NCBI RefSeq assembly: GCF_044762855.1
Contig: NZ_JBIWFB010000009.1
Coordinates: 1-64,000, forward strand
Direction of reading: 5' to 3'
Source of the DNA: Psychrobacillus sp044762855
GTDB taxonomy: Bacteria; Bacillota; Bacilli; Bacillales_A; Planococcaceae
Length of the DNA: 64,000 nucleotides
The position numbers and the translations under genes are program-made. The notes beneath the pieces were generated by a model. That model searched no databases and had not been told where the DNA came from. It saw nothing but the letters and a program-made list of their open reading frames with translations. Positions within the stretch are counted from its first letter, which is position 1, and every line of letters starts with the position of its first letter. This document shows, one piece after another, positions 17,259 through 26,687 of the stretch.

Positions 17259-18239
17259 ATGGATACAGGTACACATATTGTGATGGGTATTGCACTTGGA
17301 GGATTAGCACTTGCGGATCCTGTTGTTGCAAGCAGTACCCTAACTACAACTGCTGTTATTGCAGGTACAATTATTGGATCTCAGGCACCTGATATAGATA
17401 CTGTTTTAAAATTGCGGAATAATGCCGTGTACATTCGACATCACCGTGGCATTACACATTCTATACCAGCTGTTCTGTTATGGCCACTTCTAATTTCAGG
17501 TGTACTATGGCTTATCATGCCAGAAGCAAACTTATTGCATTTATGGTTATGGACGTTTCTAGCTGTTTTTTTACATGTGTTTGTCGATATTTTTAATTCT
17601 TATGGAACACAAGCCTTGCGACCATTTTCTAGAAAGTGGGTTGCTTTAGGCGTTATTAATACATTTGATCCGATTATTTTTGGTATTCACATAATCGGTT
17701 TGTTGTTTTGGATGTTTGGTGCAAATCCAGTAACGACGTTTCTTATTATGTACGCGATTATACTCGTCTATTACATTTTAAGATTTGCCGTTCAAAGTGC
17801 GGTTAAAAATTCCGTCAAACATACAATTCCCGATGCCGACGAAATAATTGTTGCTCCGACGATGAAATTTTTCCAATGGCGAGTGGCTGCTATTTCTGAA
17901 ACACATCATTATGTTGGACGTGCTTATGGTAGATCCATTTCTATCTACGATAAATTTGAAAAAGTACCGTTACCCGAAACAGATTTAGTAGAGGCTGCAC
18001 TAGAAGATAAAAACCTTAGTGCATTTACCTCATTCTCCCCAATTTTCAGATGGGAGATAACGAAATTCGAGAAATTATATGAAGTCCGCTTAATCGATCT
18101 TCGTTATAGAAGTAATGACTATTATCCATTCGTTGCAGTAGCTCATTTAAATGATGAGCTCGAAATTGTCAACTCTTACACAGGCTGGATTTTTAGCGAA
18201 GACAAACTCCGCAAAAAGCTCGACTTCATGCCGAACTAA
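17259..18239 (+). CDS. yfhP: YfhP-type membrane-bound metal-dependent hydrolase
   Basis: This 326-residue protein of the DUF457/YdjM family has an N-terminal membrane domain of about five helices. Conserved metal-binding motifs are DTGTHI at the start, HHRGITHS, and HVFVDIFNSYG. The C-terminal third is soluble. Members are predicted membrane-embedded hydrolases, but the substrate is unknown. B. subtilis YfhP has been linked to secondary-metabolism control; I cannot judge this here. ATG follows AAAAAGGAG. It ends at a terminator shared with yfhJ. Confidence 0.85.
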   Translation: MDTGTHIVMGIALGGLALADPVVASSTLTTTAVIAGTIIGSQAPDIDTVLKLRNNAVYIRHHRGITHSIPAVLLWPLLISGVLWLIMPEANLLHLWLWTFLAVFLHVFVDIFNSYGTQALRPFSRKWVALGVINTFDPIIFGIHIIGLLFWMFGANPVTTFLIMYAIILVYYILRFAVQSAVKNSVKHTIPDADEIIVAPTMKFFQWRVAAISETHHYVGRAYGRSISIYDKFEKVPLPETDLVEAALEDKNLSAFTSFSPIFRWEITKFEKLYEVRLIDLRYRSNDYYPFVAVAHLNDELEIVNSYTGWIFSEDKLRKKLDFMPN

Positions 18240-18246
18240 AATGTTT

Positions 18247-18280
18247 AAAACGCTAGGATTTAAAATACCCTAGCGTTTTT
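18247..18280. terminator. Bidirectional terminator between yfhP and yfhJ
   Basis: The arms 18247-18257 and 18269-18279 (AAAACGCTAGG and complement) have an 11-nt loop and A/T tracts. They lie between the convergent genes. Confidence 0.8.
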
Positions 18281-18281
18281 A

Positions 18282-18548
18282 TTAATGTAAAAAATCATCT
18301 GTTTCTAATAAATGTTTGTACTTTTCATTCGTGCTAGCAAATTCATGTAATTGTGCACCGTAGCTTTCAATCCATTTTTTAATAACCATTTCTGTTACAG
18401 TAGCCCCTTTATAGTCATAGCCTGCACGGGCATAGGATGATTCAAAATCTGACCAAAGTAATTCAATCCATGCACGTGCCTTAGCTGCAGATAGTTGGTC
18501 ATTTTTTTCGAGTAATTGATAAGTTAACTCATCTATTTTAGTTTGCAT
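18282..18548 (-). CDS. yfhJ: WVELL family protein YfhJ
   Basis: This 88-residue soluble protein contains AWIELLWSDFESSYARAGY, the signature of the WVELL (YfhJ) family of unknown function. ATG follows AAAGGAAGG. It is the last gene of the recX-yfhH-yfhJ cluster, 1 nt after the yfhH stop. Confidence 0.85.
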   Translation of the reverse strand: MQTKIDELTYQLLEKNDQLSAAKARAWIELLWSDFESSYARAGYDYKGATVTEMVIKKWIESYGAQLHEFASTNEKYKHLLETDDFLH

Positions 18549-18549
18549 A

Positions 18550-18879
18550 TTATTTTCCTTCCTTTAAAGGCTCTAATAATGAAATAGGTAATGCTTCTTC
18601 ATACTTATCGCCACCTAATCGGTATCCCCAGGCAAATCTCCCTTTCAAATACTCCACTTGAAAGAATACACCTGGATCACTTGTAATACGGTAAAGTTCA
18701 CCTGGTTTAATCGAAGATGGATCCGTTAAGAAACTTTGAGCCATTGTTGCTTTCCTTTCATATACTGCATACTCATTTACAATGCCTAATTGCTCCGCTT
18801 TTCGAGCTTTCTCTTTTAAATTGGCAATTTCTGTTCTAAGTTCTTGTTCCGTCATATCACTATATTTTTTTTCACTCAT
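18550..18879 (-). CDS. yfhH: DUF1811 family protein YfhH
   Basis: This 109-residue protein pairs an N-terminal coiled-coil-like helix (MTEQELRTEIANLKEKARKA) with a C-terminal SH3-like beta domain containing GELYRITSDPGVFFQVEYL. That is the layout of the DUF1811/YfhH family. The function is unknown. It overlaps the end of recX by 8 nt, so they are probably translationally coupled. Confidence 0.85.
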   Translation of the reverse strand: MSEKKYSDMTEQELRTEIANLKEKARKAEQLGIVNEYAVYERKATMAQSFLTDPSSIKPGELYRITSDPGVFFQVEYLKGRFAWGYRLGGDKYEEALPISLLEPLKEGK

Positions 18880-19684
18880 CTTGTTGTTCTCGCTCCTTTT
18901 TTTCTATATAAAGGTCAATATGTTCAGCAGGAAATCCTTTTTGATACAGCGCTTGTTTAACGCGTCTCCTCAACTCGTAATCATTATACTTAGAAGCGTA
19001 TTTTCTCCAAATTTTATCACCTTGACTTGCGATTATTTCTTCCCATTCTTCTTCGCTTTTGTCGAGTTCGAATGAGTCTATTGCTTGGGAAATAATTGTA
19101 AAATTATATCCTTTTCTTTGCAAAGCATTCTGTACTTTTTGTTTAATTTGGCTTGGTGTTTTTGCTTCGTTTTGATTGATAATTTTCTCGGTTAACGCAC
19201 GTGCAATAGCAAGTTGCTCTTCCTCTGAATACGCAGCTAATACTTCTTCTTGTAGGTCTTTTTCAATTCCTTTTTTCTTTAACTCTTGGCGAATTGCAGC
19301 AGGACCCTTTTTGCTATTTTTCTTTTGAGTTGCTACTAATGCTTTTGTAAAGCTTTCATCATTTAAAAATCCATGTTCATGCAATTTTCGAACTGCTTCT
19401 AAAATGACTGCTTCTCCATATTCACTTTGTAGTAACTTCTGTTTTACTTCATGCTCACTCCGCATGCGGTAGCTTAGAAAGTTAATCGCTTTATTATAAG
19501 CCTTCCTTACTTCATCATCAAAAACCATTTCATCAATAGTGAAGTCTTCTATTACTTTTCCTTTAGTAAGTTGATACTTTATAAGCACTGCCTCATCCAC
19601 ACTAAAAGCATACTTTTCATCTAAGTATAAATTATACCGTTCATTATTGTTTTTTTGTCGTCCTATTTTTGTAATAACCGGCAT
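18872..19684 (-). CDS. recX: Recombination regulator RecX
   Basis: This 270-residue protein is built of three-helix RecX repeats, such as LSYRMRSEHEVKQKL and RQELKKKGIEKDLQEEVL. RecX modulates RecA filaments. The N-terminal 60 residues are the extension typical of Bacillales RecX. ATG follows GAGAGG. It heads the recX-yfhH-yfhJ operon and is divergent from yfhF, as in B. subtilis. Confidence 0.9.
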   Translation of the reverse strand: MPVITKIGRQKNNNERYNLYLDEKYAFSVDEAVLIKYQLTKGKVIEDFTIDEMVFDDEVRKAYNKAINFLSYRMRSEHEVKQKLLQSEYGEAVILEAVRKLHEHGFLNDESFTKALVATQKKNSKKGPAAIRQELKKKGIEKDLQEEVLAAYSEEEQLAIARALTEKIINQNEAKTPSQIKQKVQNALQRKGYNFTIISQAIDSFELDKSEEEWEEIIASQGDKIWRKYASKYNDYELRRRVKQALYQKGFPAEHIDLYIEKKEREQQDE

Positions 19685-19787
19685 TTAATAACCTCTCCAT
19701 TCATTTCTCTACTATTATAACGTATATATTCATAGGTGTTGAACGTTTCGCATGCTAAGATGTTAGATAAAGGAGGTTGGATGGAAT

Positions 19788-20684
19788 ATGAAAATTGCAA
19801 TAACTGGTGGCACTGGATTTGTTGGAAGAGAAGTGACGAAGCTTTTAATCGAAAAAGGGCATGACGTTTTTATTTTGTCTCGTTCGGTCAATAAACAAAC
19901 AAATAAAGTAACATATATCAAGTGGCTAACAGAAGATGCTGCTCCTGAAAAAGAGTTAAATGGGATAGATGCATTCATCAATCTTGCTGGGGAATCCATT
20001 AATAATGGTCGCTGGACTACAACACAAAAACAGAAAATTTACGATAGTCGTATGCAAGCAACTGAGGAAGTACTTCGTATTATGGAAGCTTTAACAGACA
20101 AGCCAAAAGTTCTTGTAAATGCCAGTGCAATTGGGATTTATCCAGCCTCAAATGAAAAAATATACACCGAGCAATCACTTGAAGTTGGGACAGACTTTTT
20201 AGCTAAGACGGTTCATGATTGGGAACAAAAAGCGAAACTCGCTGAAAGCTTAGATGTTCGTGTAGCATATGGAAGATTCGGTATCATTCTTGGAAAAAGT
20301 GATGGTGCACTCCCTCTTATGGCGCTTCCTTATAAAATGTTCGTCGGTGGTTCAATTGGCTCTGGTCAAAACTGGATGTCATGGATTCATGTGAAAGACG
20401 TGGCAAATGCTCTCCTTTTTGCAATAGAACATGAAATCCATGGTCCTTTTAATGTAACAGCTCCCGAACCCATAATAATGAAGGAATTCGGAAAAATATT
20501 ATCAGCTGTCTTAAAACGTCCACATTATTTCCCTGTCCCTGCATTCCTTTTAAAAATGGCCCTTGGAGAAAAAAGTCAGCTAGTCATCGAAGGTCAACAT
20601 GTCCTTCCAGAAGTATTGTTGAAAAATGGATTTACTTTTGAATTTCCACATTTACCTAATGCTTTAACTAATATTTATCAGTGA
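19788..20684 (+). CDS. yfhF: TIGR01777-type NAD-dependent epimerase YfhF
   Basis: This 298-residue extended short-chain dehydrogenase/reductase has the nucleotide-binding motif ITGGTGFVGREV at residues 4-15, INLAGESINNGRW, and a C-terminal DUF1731 domain (about residues 250-297). The physiological substrate is not known; the family is related to cell-division inhibitor SulA-like annotations that are not functional proof. ATG follows AAAGGAGG. Confidence 0.87.
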   Translation: MKIAITGGTGFVGREVTKLLIEKGHDVFILSRSVNKQTNKVTYIKWLTEDAAPEKELNGIDAFINLAGESINNGRWTTTQKQKIYDSRMQATEEVLRIMEALTDKPKVLVNASAIGIYPASNEKIYTEQSLEVGTDFLAKTVHDWEQKAKLAESLDVRVAYGRFGIILGKSDGALPLMALPYKMFVGGSIGSGQNWMSWIHVKDVANALLFAIEHEIHGPFNVTAPEPIIMKEFGKILSAVLKRPHYFPVPAFLLKMALGEKSQLVIEGQHVLPEVLLKNGFTFEFPHLPNALTNIYQ

Positions 20685-20736
20685 ATAAATTAAGTCCCCT
20701 AGCGCAATCTACTTGTAAAAGGAGGTTGTGTTTTAC

Positions 20737-21546
20737 ATGTGGAAATATCATTTATTTGGGCTTGTTATTGCAGCTTTTGTATTGAGTATGGGATTCGTTT
20801 ATCAGCCATTTTCCGCACAAGCGCAAGAAATTCATTGGGGATTAAAAAAAGCGACAAAGGAAATTCCAGCAGAAGCAGGTGCGGAGTTAGATGCAATGCT
20901 AGAAAAACATGGCGCTATTTATAAAGGTTCTCCGGACGAAAAAATTCTTTATTTCACATTCGATAATGGGTACGAGAATGGCTATACGGAAAGTATTTTA
21001 GATACACTTAAAAAAGAAAAAATTAAAGCTACTTTCTTTTTAACAGGTCATTATTTAGAAAGTGCCACGCCGCTCGTTGAACGAATGATCAAAGACGGAC
21101 ATCAAATAGGAAATCACTCATACGGACATCCCAATTTAGCACGGCTTTCTAAAGATGGGATTCAAAAAGAACTCATACAGTTTGACAAGAAGCTAAGTGA
21201 ATTGACTTCACTCGAAAGAACTACGGTCACGCGTCCACCAGAAGGAATTTTTAACGAAAAAGTATTAGAAGCCGCAAACGAAATTGGCTATCAGCATATT
21301 TTTTGGTCCGTTGCTTTTATCGACTGGCATAAAGACCAAAAAAAAGGCGGCAAATATGCTTATGATCAGTTAATGTCTCAAATTCATCCAGGCGCGATCA
21401 TTTTGATGCATACCGTTTCTCCAGACAATGCAGAAGGACTCCCAATGTTCATAGAGGAAGCTAGAAAAATGGGATATACGTTCGGAACACTTGATGAACT
21501 GAATATGAATAATCAGGATATTCCGCTTTCTTTTAATCCTAGATAA
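20737..21546 (+). CDS. pdaA: Delta-lactam-biosynthetic de-N-acetylase PdaA
   Basis: This 269-residue secreted polysaccharide deacetylase acts on N-acetylmuramic acid in spore peptidoglycan, a step needed for muramic-delta-lactam formation and cortex lysis in germination. It has an N-terminal signal sequence, the NodB-domain motif YFTFDNGYENGYT (D/N in place of the usual DD), the metal-binding HSYGH, and the C-terminal MHTVS. The ATG at 20737 is chosen: GGAGG is only 2 nt before a GTG at 20728 but 11 nt before the ATG. A second sporulation marker in the window. Confidence 0.9.
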   Translation: MWKYHLFGLVIAAFVLSMGFVYQPFSAQAQEIHWGLKKATKEIPAEAGAELDAMLEKHGAIYKGSPDEKILYFTFDNGYENGYTESILDTLKKEKIKATFFLTGHYLESATPLVERMIKDGHQIGNHSYGHPNLARLSKDGIQKELIQFDKKLSELTSLERTTVTRPPEGIFNEKVLEAANEIGYQHIFWSVAFIDWHKDQKKGGKYAYDQLMSQIHPGAIILMHTVSPDNAEGLPMFIEEARKMGYTFGTLDELNMNNQDIPLSFNPR

Positions 21547-21638
21547 TCTCCCTTATAATAGAAGGAAGATTATAAGGCGAAACTTTATTCAGTGATTTAT
21601 TCCACTGAATAGGGTTTTGTCAAAAGGGACGTGAAGCA

Positions 21639-23015
21639 ATGAAAGAACAAACAGTAATACAAGTAGGACAAGAATTTCCCCTAACGATAAAAAGACTCGG
21701 CATAAACGGAGAAGGTGTCGGATTCTTTAAACGAAATGTCGTTTTCGTAAAAGGTGCACTTCCAGGCGAGGTAATTACAGCACAAGTTACAGAAGCAAAA
21801 AACAAATACGCAGAAGCTAAGATTAAGAAAATCCGTCAAGCCTCAAAAGACCGAGTAACTCCACCTTGTCTCATCTATGATGCATGCGGTGGTTGCCAAC
21901 TACAGCATATGACGTACCAAAGACAGTTGATCGAAAAAAGAGATTTAGTCATCCAAGCACTGGAACGTTATGTGAAAGATTTAGCTGAGGGAATTGAAGT
22001 AAAACAAACAATTGGCATGGAAGATCCATGGAACTATCGCAACAAAAGCCAATTCCAAGTTAGACAACTTGGCAATAAAGTCATTGCAGGACTTTACGCA
22101 GAAAGCTCCAACAAACTAATCGATATTAATAAATGTATCGTTCAGCATCCAGTAACAACGCATATTACAAATGAAATTAAAGGATTTTTGCAACAACTGA
22201 ATATCCCTATTTATGATGAAAAAAATCCACAAGGAATTGTTCGTACTATTGTCGTTCGTACAGGTATGAAAACAGGGCAAATTCAAGTAACTCTTGTTAC
22301 AACGAAAAAGAAAATGCCACATAAAGAAGAGCTTGTACAACTTATACGAACAATCGATTCTAATATTGTGTCCATCAGCCAAAATATTAATGCAGAAAAA
22401 ACATCCCTTGTTTTTGGTGAAACGACATTTAATCTGTTCGGCAAAGAAACAATCCATGAAAAACTTGGAGAACTGGCATTTGATTTATCTGCACGTGCCT
22501 TCTTCCAGTTGAATCCAGAACAAACCGAACATTTATATAACGAAATTGAAAAAGCAGCTTCCTTAACGGGGAACGAAACAGTAGTTGACGCTTATTGCGG
22601 CGTTGGAACAATTGGTCTTTGGCTTGCAAAAAATGCAAAAGAAGTCCGCGGTATGGATATTATAGAAGAATCTATCCAAGACGCCAAGAAAAATGCTAAA
22701 CGAAATGGCTTTAGTAATACAAAATATGTGCACGGTACAGCTAAGCAATGGCTTGGAAAATGGAAAAACGAAGGCTTCGTTCCAGATGTACTGACAGTAG
22801 ATCCGCCACGAGCTGGTCTTGATGACGAATTACTAAAAACCATTTTAGACATTAAGCCAAAACGTTTTATTTACACATCTTGTAATCCGTCTACATTTGC
22901 CAAGGATTTACAACAACTAACTAAAGTGTACGATGTTAAATATATCCAACCTGTTGATATGTTTCCGCAAACTTCACACGTGGAGTGTGTCGCGAAGTTA
23001 GAACTTAAAAAATAA
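21639..23015 (+). CDS. rlmD: 23S rRNA (uracil-C5)-methyltransferase, RlmC/RlmD family
   Basis: This 458-residue SAM-dependent methyltransferase has an N-terminal TRAM domain (about 8-68), an iron-sulfur motif (C77, C83, C86 in CLIYDACGGC plus a later cysteine in NKCIVQHP), the SAM-binding VVDAYCGVGTIGLW, the FFQLNPEQ motif, and the nucleophile region YTSCNPSTF. It makes m5U in 23S rRNA. B. subtilis has two paralogs, YefA (RlmCD) and YfjO; the position after pdaA favours YfjO. The symbol follows common annotation, and the exact target uracil is not decided. Confidence 0.88.
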   Translation: MKEQTVIQVGQEFPLTIKRLGINGEGVGFFKRNVVFVKGALPGEVITAQVTEAKNKYAEAKIKKIRQASKDRVTPPCLIYDACGGCQLQHMTYQRQLIEKRDLVIQALERYVKDLAEGIEVKQTIGMEDPWNYRNKSQFQVRQLGNKVIAGLYAESSNKLIDINKCIVQHPVTTHITNEIKGFLQQLNIPIYDEKNPQGIVRTIVVRTGMKTGQIQVTLVTTKKKMPHKEELVQLIRTIDSNIVSISQNINAEKTSLVFGETTFNLFGKETIHEKLGELAFDLSARAFFQLNPEQTEHLYNEIEKAASLTGNETVVDAYCGVGTIGLWLAKNAKEVRGMDIIEESIQDAKKNAKRNGFSNTKYVHGTAKQWLGKWKNEGFVPDVLTVDPPRAGLDDELLKTILDIKPKRFIYTSCNPSTFAKDLQQLTKVYDVKYIQPVDMFPQTSHVECVAKLELKK

Positions 23016-23047
23016 AGTATTGTAGACAGAACTTTTGACTGTAAAGC

Positions 23048-23089
23048 AAAAGGCACAACTAGACAAGCTCGCTAGTTGTGCCTTTTTGT
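23048..23089. terminator. Terminator after the rRNA methyltransferase
   Basis: The 15-bp arms 23048-23062 and 23072-23086 (AAAAGGCACAACTAG and complement) have a 9-nt loop and T-run. They are usable by both this gene and the convergent M3 peptidase. Confidence 0.9.
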
Positions 23090-23142
23090 ACAAAAACTTC
23101 CGATTGTCCACGATTAAAAACTACTCCCGTGCACTCACTTCG

Positions 23143-24840
23143 TTAATGAATTTCTTGAATAACTTTTTCTAGGAATTCACCCATTCGCTTAACCGCCGGC
23201 TCCGAAAAATCAAAACTGACACCAGTTTCTTTATAAATAGCTGCGATGGATTGATTGTAGTCAGCGCTTGCCCCTTTTTTAAAGGATTCGACAGCTAACT
23301 CTGGATCCTTCTGATAATTCTCGAGTAATTGAAGTGCTCCCAGCATTGAGATGGAGTATTCAATATTATAGAAAGGATATTCAATATAATGAAGGGTGCC
23401 TACCCAGCTCATCCCAATTTCTTCCTCTAACCCAGAAGTATCTACAGGACTCAAGCCATAACGTTTGGAGATTTCAAAATATTTTTCATCTCGCTCTTTG
23501 GCCGTATGCCCTGGATTCGTATACATCCAATGCTGGAAAAGATCACCCGCCAATGGACCGAATAACATTGTAAATGCCCGTCTCAGCTCTTCACGCTGTG
23601 CGCTCTTAAATTCCTCTTCTTCTGGATAAAATTGATCCAGCTTATCCAATAAGAGCAATTCCATCCCATGAGAATACAATTCAGCAATTTCCGCTCGTCC
23701 TTGGTATTCTTCAAGAGGACCATGCTCTGAAAACTCCAGGTATGCATTCACCGCATGGCCCATTTCATGAATTAAAGCAATAAGAGAGAAAAAGGATGGA
23801 CTAAAGTTGGCAAAAACAAAGGTATCCCCTGATACAGGTAAGGAAGTACAGAAACCACCTGGGCTTTTTCCTTTCCGATCTCCAAGATCGAGCAACCCAT
23901 GCTCTCTCATATATTCAAATCGTTCTGCAAAATATGGGTCGGTCTTCGCTAACATCTCAGAGACGCCATCCATAAGAGTAGACACCTCGGAGTATGGTGG
24001 TTTTTTTAAGAGCTTAGCGGTGTTATCCCAAGGTCGATAAGTATCCACACCTAGCTTGGACTTAAAAACCTCTGCCAGTCGATTCCAAGCTGGAATAATA
24101 TGCTTTTCTACATTTTCATGAAAGTCATAACAATTCTGAATGCTATACTCACGATTTTTGGCCACAAACATATAATCACGATAATTTTCAAAACCTGCAT
24201 TTAAAGCAATTTGATGGCGCAGTTGAACGAGCTCATCCATAATGGCATCCATATCGGGTTTAATTTGTCGATAGGTTGACCCTATTAAGTTATAAGCCTT
24301 TTCTCGCACGGCTCTATCTAGATGATCGAGTTGGGATTGGATAAACGGAAAAGGTTTTTCCTCCCCCTCCCATTCAATTGTTAGTCCACCCATAATTTCA
24401 CTATACTTGGTACAGAGCTCTTGTTCTTTTACAGCTAAAGGGATATTTTCTTCTCTGAACAGTTTAACTTTGGACTCGCGAACGCGACGCATTAAGCCAT
24501 AACGCTTTTCATCTAATAGGTTTACATAAGGAGATGCACAGAATTTCTCATTGAGTTTTGCTTCATATTTCATTAAAAGTGGTTGAATTACCTGCTGATC
24601 ATGAAGATAGGTTGCCTTTATATCCGCATCCTCTGTGTTTCGGTAAAAGTCAACTTGGTGACCTGTCATCGCCTCCGTGATTTTAATCGTTACATCCTGT
24701 TCATCTTTTAACCACTTTTCTAGGTCAGAAATGGATTCAATAGGAACCTCAAGTAGATTTTTAAGTTGAGCTTCGACTCCTTCTACATCCTGTAAATCAA
24801 TTAATTCTTTATAATAATTAAGACCTATATCTTGTGTCAT
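23143..24840 (-). CDS. M3 family oligoendopeptidase
   Basis: This 565-residue zinc metallopeptidase of the M3 family (thimet/oligoendopeptidase type) cleaves short peptides in the cytosol. The zinc site is HEMGH in IALIHEMGHAVNAYL, with the third ligand in the downstream EIAELYSHGMELL helix. There is no signal peptide. ATG follows GGGGAAGGAGAG. A second M3 peptidase of different subgroup lies at 46294. It is monocistronic, converging on the methyltransferase. Confidence 0.88.
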   Translation of the reverse strand: MTQDIGLNYYKELIDLQDVEGVEAQLKNLLEVPIESISDLEKWLKDEQDVTIKITEAMTGHQVDFYRNTEDADIKATYLHDQQVIQPLLMKYEAKLNEKFCASPYVNLLDEKRYGLMRRVRESKVKLFREENIPLAVKEQELCTKYSEIMGGLTIEWEGEEKPFPFIQSQLDHLDRAVREKAYNLIGSTYRQIKPDMDAIMDELVQLRHQIALNAGFENYRDYMFVAKNREYSIQNCYDFHENVEKHIIPAWNRLAEVFKSKLGVDTYRPWDNTAKLLKKPPYSEVSTLMDGVSEMLAKTDPYFAERFEYMREHGLLDLGDRKGKSPGGFCTSLPVSGDTFVFANFSPSFFSLIALIHEMGHAVNAYLEFSEHGPLEEYQGRAEIAELYSHGMELLLLDKLDQFYPEEEEFKSAQREELRRAFTMLFGPLAGDLFQHWMYTNPGHTAKERDEKYFEISKRYGLSPVDTSGLEEEIGMSWVGTLHYIEYPFYNIEYSISMLGALQLLENYQKDPELAVESFKKGASADYNQSIAAIYKETGVSFDFSEPAVKRMGEFLEKVIQEIH

Positions 24841-25177
24841 GGATAACTCTCCTTCCCCTTTGAATTATTACAATTATCCTAATAATTATAATATAGTTTT
24901 CTAGTTACCAAATCTAGCTTATTCAAAAGGTGCAACAATTATTTCTTTAAAGGAAGATGAAAAATCTGCTTCTTTTAACGGTATAAAGCTTTATAAAACG
25001 AATGGCAACTCACCAAGTTGCCACCTCCACAGTGGATAAGTGGTAGCTGTTACGCTGTAGAAATTGCAGAAGTAATAGTACATCCCAAACGTAATGACTG
25101 CTGACAAATCTTCTCTCAATAGTTCGGGGAATGATATTAAACAAATTACTCATCCTATATTAAAGGAGGGGAGATTA
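24841..25177. other. Intergenic stretch, no gene recognised
   Basis: The region is AT-rich with one small inverted repeat (GGCAACTCACCAAGTTGCC, 25005-25023) that lacks a U-run. No coding frame with a ribosome-binding site was seen before the DUF3889 gene. Frames that start upstream of 25178 have no binding site. Confidence 0.5.
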
Positions 25178-25510
25178 ATGATGCTAAAAGCCTTTATTGC
25201 AGTCGGAATTTTTCTTACAGCTAATTCAGCACCGTCCTATATTCCGCTTGTTGTTCCTGCACAACAGGAAGCTCCCGCCTACGCTAAGTGGGGACAACTC
25301 GCTATAAACGAAACAAAATCCAAATATCCCAACGCGAGTATTATTGATTATTTGCATGAAGGACGCGAATCTAAACAGGATTCCACCATTGAAAAGTTTA
25401 AGCTCTGGTTAAAAGACGGTGACCACGAATTCGGTGTTTTTGTAAGAATTGAGTTTACTACTGACACGGAAGAAGTCATTAATATTAAAATGCAAGAAAC
25501 TTCAAGATAA
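25178..25510 (+). CDS. Secreted DUF3889 family protein
   Basis: This encodes a 110-residue small exported protein. It has an N-terminal signal peptide (MMLKAFIAVGIFLTANSAPS), then a domain with AKWGQLAINETKSKYPNASI and EFGVFVRIEF, typical of DUF3889 (YqzG/YhdC-like). The function is unknown. The double ATG at 25178/25181 follows AAAGGAGGGGAG, which fixes the start. A frame open further upstream is ignored. Confidence 0.75.
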   Translation: MMLKAFIAVGIFLTANSAPSYIPLVVPAQQEAPAYAKWGQLAINETKSKYPNASIIDYLHEGRESKQDSTIEKFKLWLKDGDHEFGVFVRIEFTTDTEEVINIKMQETSR

Positions 25511-25531
25511 AACATCTATATTTTGTATTAC

Positions 25532-25563
25532 AGGTTAACCAAGAAATCTGGTTAGCCTTTTTT
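25532..25563 (+). terminator. Terminator after the DUF3889 gene
   Basis: The arms 25532-25541 and 25549-25558 (AGGTTAACCA with a G-T wobble) are followed by six T. Confidence 0.75.
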
Positions 25564-25654
25564 GTTCTTCTATTCGTCTTTTTACATAAGCAATTCTTTT
25601 TACTCATATGATTAAATAGAGTTATTTTATATAGTATCGGAGGTTATCTGGATC

Positions 25655-25912
25655 ATGACAAATGGCGATAGTACAAATCAAAATAATCAAGATTCCAATA
25701 AAATACTTAGTGCAGCTGAGCTTGCTGTTCTTGGTGCACTATTCACTACATTTGGTGATGTGTTATCTACTATTTCCGCTGTGCTTGCATTAGAGGAAGA
25801 ACGAAATGTAGCAACGGACAATAATAATCTGCAGAAACAGATTGACGATTTAACTAATGAAGTAAAAAAACTAAAAAAACAGATGAATAATGACAAACCA
25901 AGACTTTTTTAG
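25655..25912 (+). CDS. Small hypothetical protein with hydrophobic and coiled-coil segments
   Basis: This encodes an 85-residue protein of unknown function. The N-terminus is polar (Asn/Gln/Ser-rich), and residues 19-46 are apolar and could be an amphipathic or membrane helix. Residues 47-78 form a short coiled coil (NNLQKQIDDLTNEVKKLKKQ). ATG follows CGGAGG with somewhat long spacing. Codon use looks ordinary. No family was recognised. A membrane-anchored or oligomerising protein is possible but unproved. Confidence 0.6.
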   Translation: MTNGDSTNQNNQDSNKILSAAELAVLGALFTTFGDVLSTISAVLALEEERNVATDNNNLQKQIDDLTNEVKKLKKQMNNDKPRLF

Positions 25913-26099
25913 AAGCTTAAAATCCCTCTCAACTTCTTTAACTATGATTCGCAATGTTATATAATTTTGTATAAAGTTTGCAATATAAATCGCGTTAACC
26001 TAATTTCAGTTTCTGCTTTATTAAAAGGGACATATTATGTTATTATGATTCCATAATTACGAAATATTCGAAAATATCTTACGGAATGGTGGCTATAAA

Positions 26100-26525
26100 A
26101 TGGGAAGCGACAACAACTCAAAATTAACAATCGAAGCTATTGTACATGCTCCAGTGGATAAAGTTTGGGAATTTTGGACCGAACCGAATCATTTAACTAA
26201 ATGGAATAGCCCTTCAGAAGATTGGCACACAACATTTGCTGAAAATGACTTAAGAGTCGGTGGTAACTTCCTTTCTAGAATGGAAGCAAAAGATGGTAGC
26301 TTTGGATTTGATTTTGCTGGTGTATATGATGAAGTGAAATTGCACGAATTCATTTCTTATACACTTGGAGATGAGAGAAAGGTTGAAATAACTTTTCTTA
26401 AACAAGAAGATAACACGAAAATCATTCAAAAATTTGATCCAGAAACAGAAAACCCAATCGAAATGCAGCAACAAGGCTGGCAAGCAATCTTAGATAATTT
26501 TAAAAAATATGCAGAGCAACAGTGA
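26100..26525 (+). CDS. SRPBCC (AHSA1-like) domain protein
   Basis: This 141-residue protein of the START/Bet v1-like superfamily has IEAIVHAPVDKVWEFWTEPNHLTKWN at the start and GWQAILDNFKKYAE at the end, both characteristic of AHSA1-type domains. The fold makes a hydrophobic cavity; the ligand is unknown. The start is supported by a weak GGTGG. It appears monocistronic with its own terminator. Confidence 0.82.
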   Translation: MGSDNNSKLTIEAIVHAPVDKVWEFWTEPNHLTKWNSPSEDWHTTFAENDLRVGGNFLSRMEAKDGSFGFDFAGVYDEVKLHEFISYTLGDERKVEITFLKQEDNTKIIQKFDPETENPIEMQQQGWQAILDNFKKYAEQQ

Positions 26526-26527
26526 CG

Positions 26528-26571
26528 ACAAGGACAATCAAGACTTTAATATCTTGATTGCCCTTGTTTTT
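26528..26571 (+). terminator. Terminator after the SRPBCC gene
   Basis: The 16-bp arms 26528-26543 and 26552-26567, with one mismatch, are followed by TTTTT. Confidence 0.85.
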
Positions 26572-26687
26572 ATTTATCCATTGGACTTGTCATTCAAAAA
26601 TAAATCTATCAAATTAAAAGGTTTTTAAGTTTTTTTATCACAAAATGGGTAAAGACTAACTAGAAAGCATTTTGAGGAGGAGATTTT

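Noticed and set aside
25005..25023. Terminator before the DUF3889 gene
   Set aside because: The small inverted repeat has no U-run and no gene ends just upstream of it.
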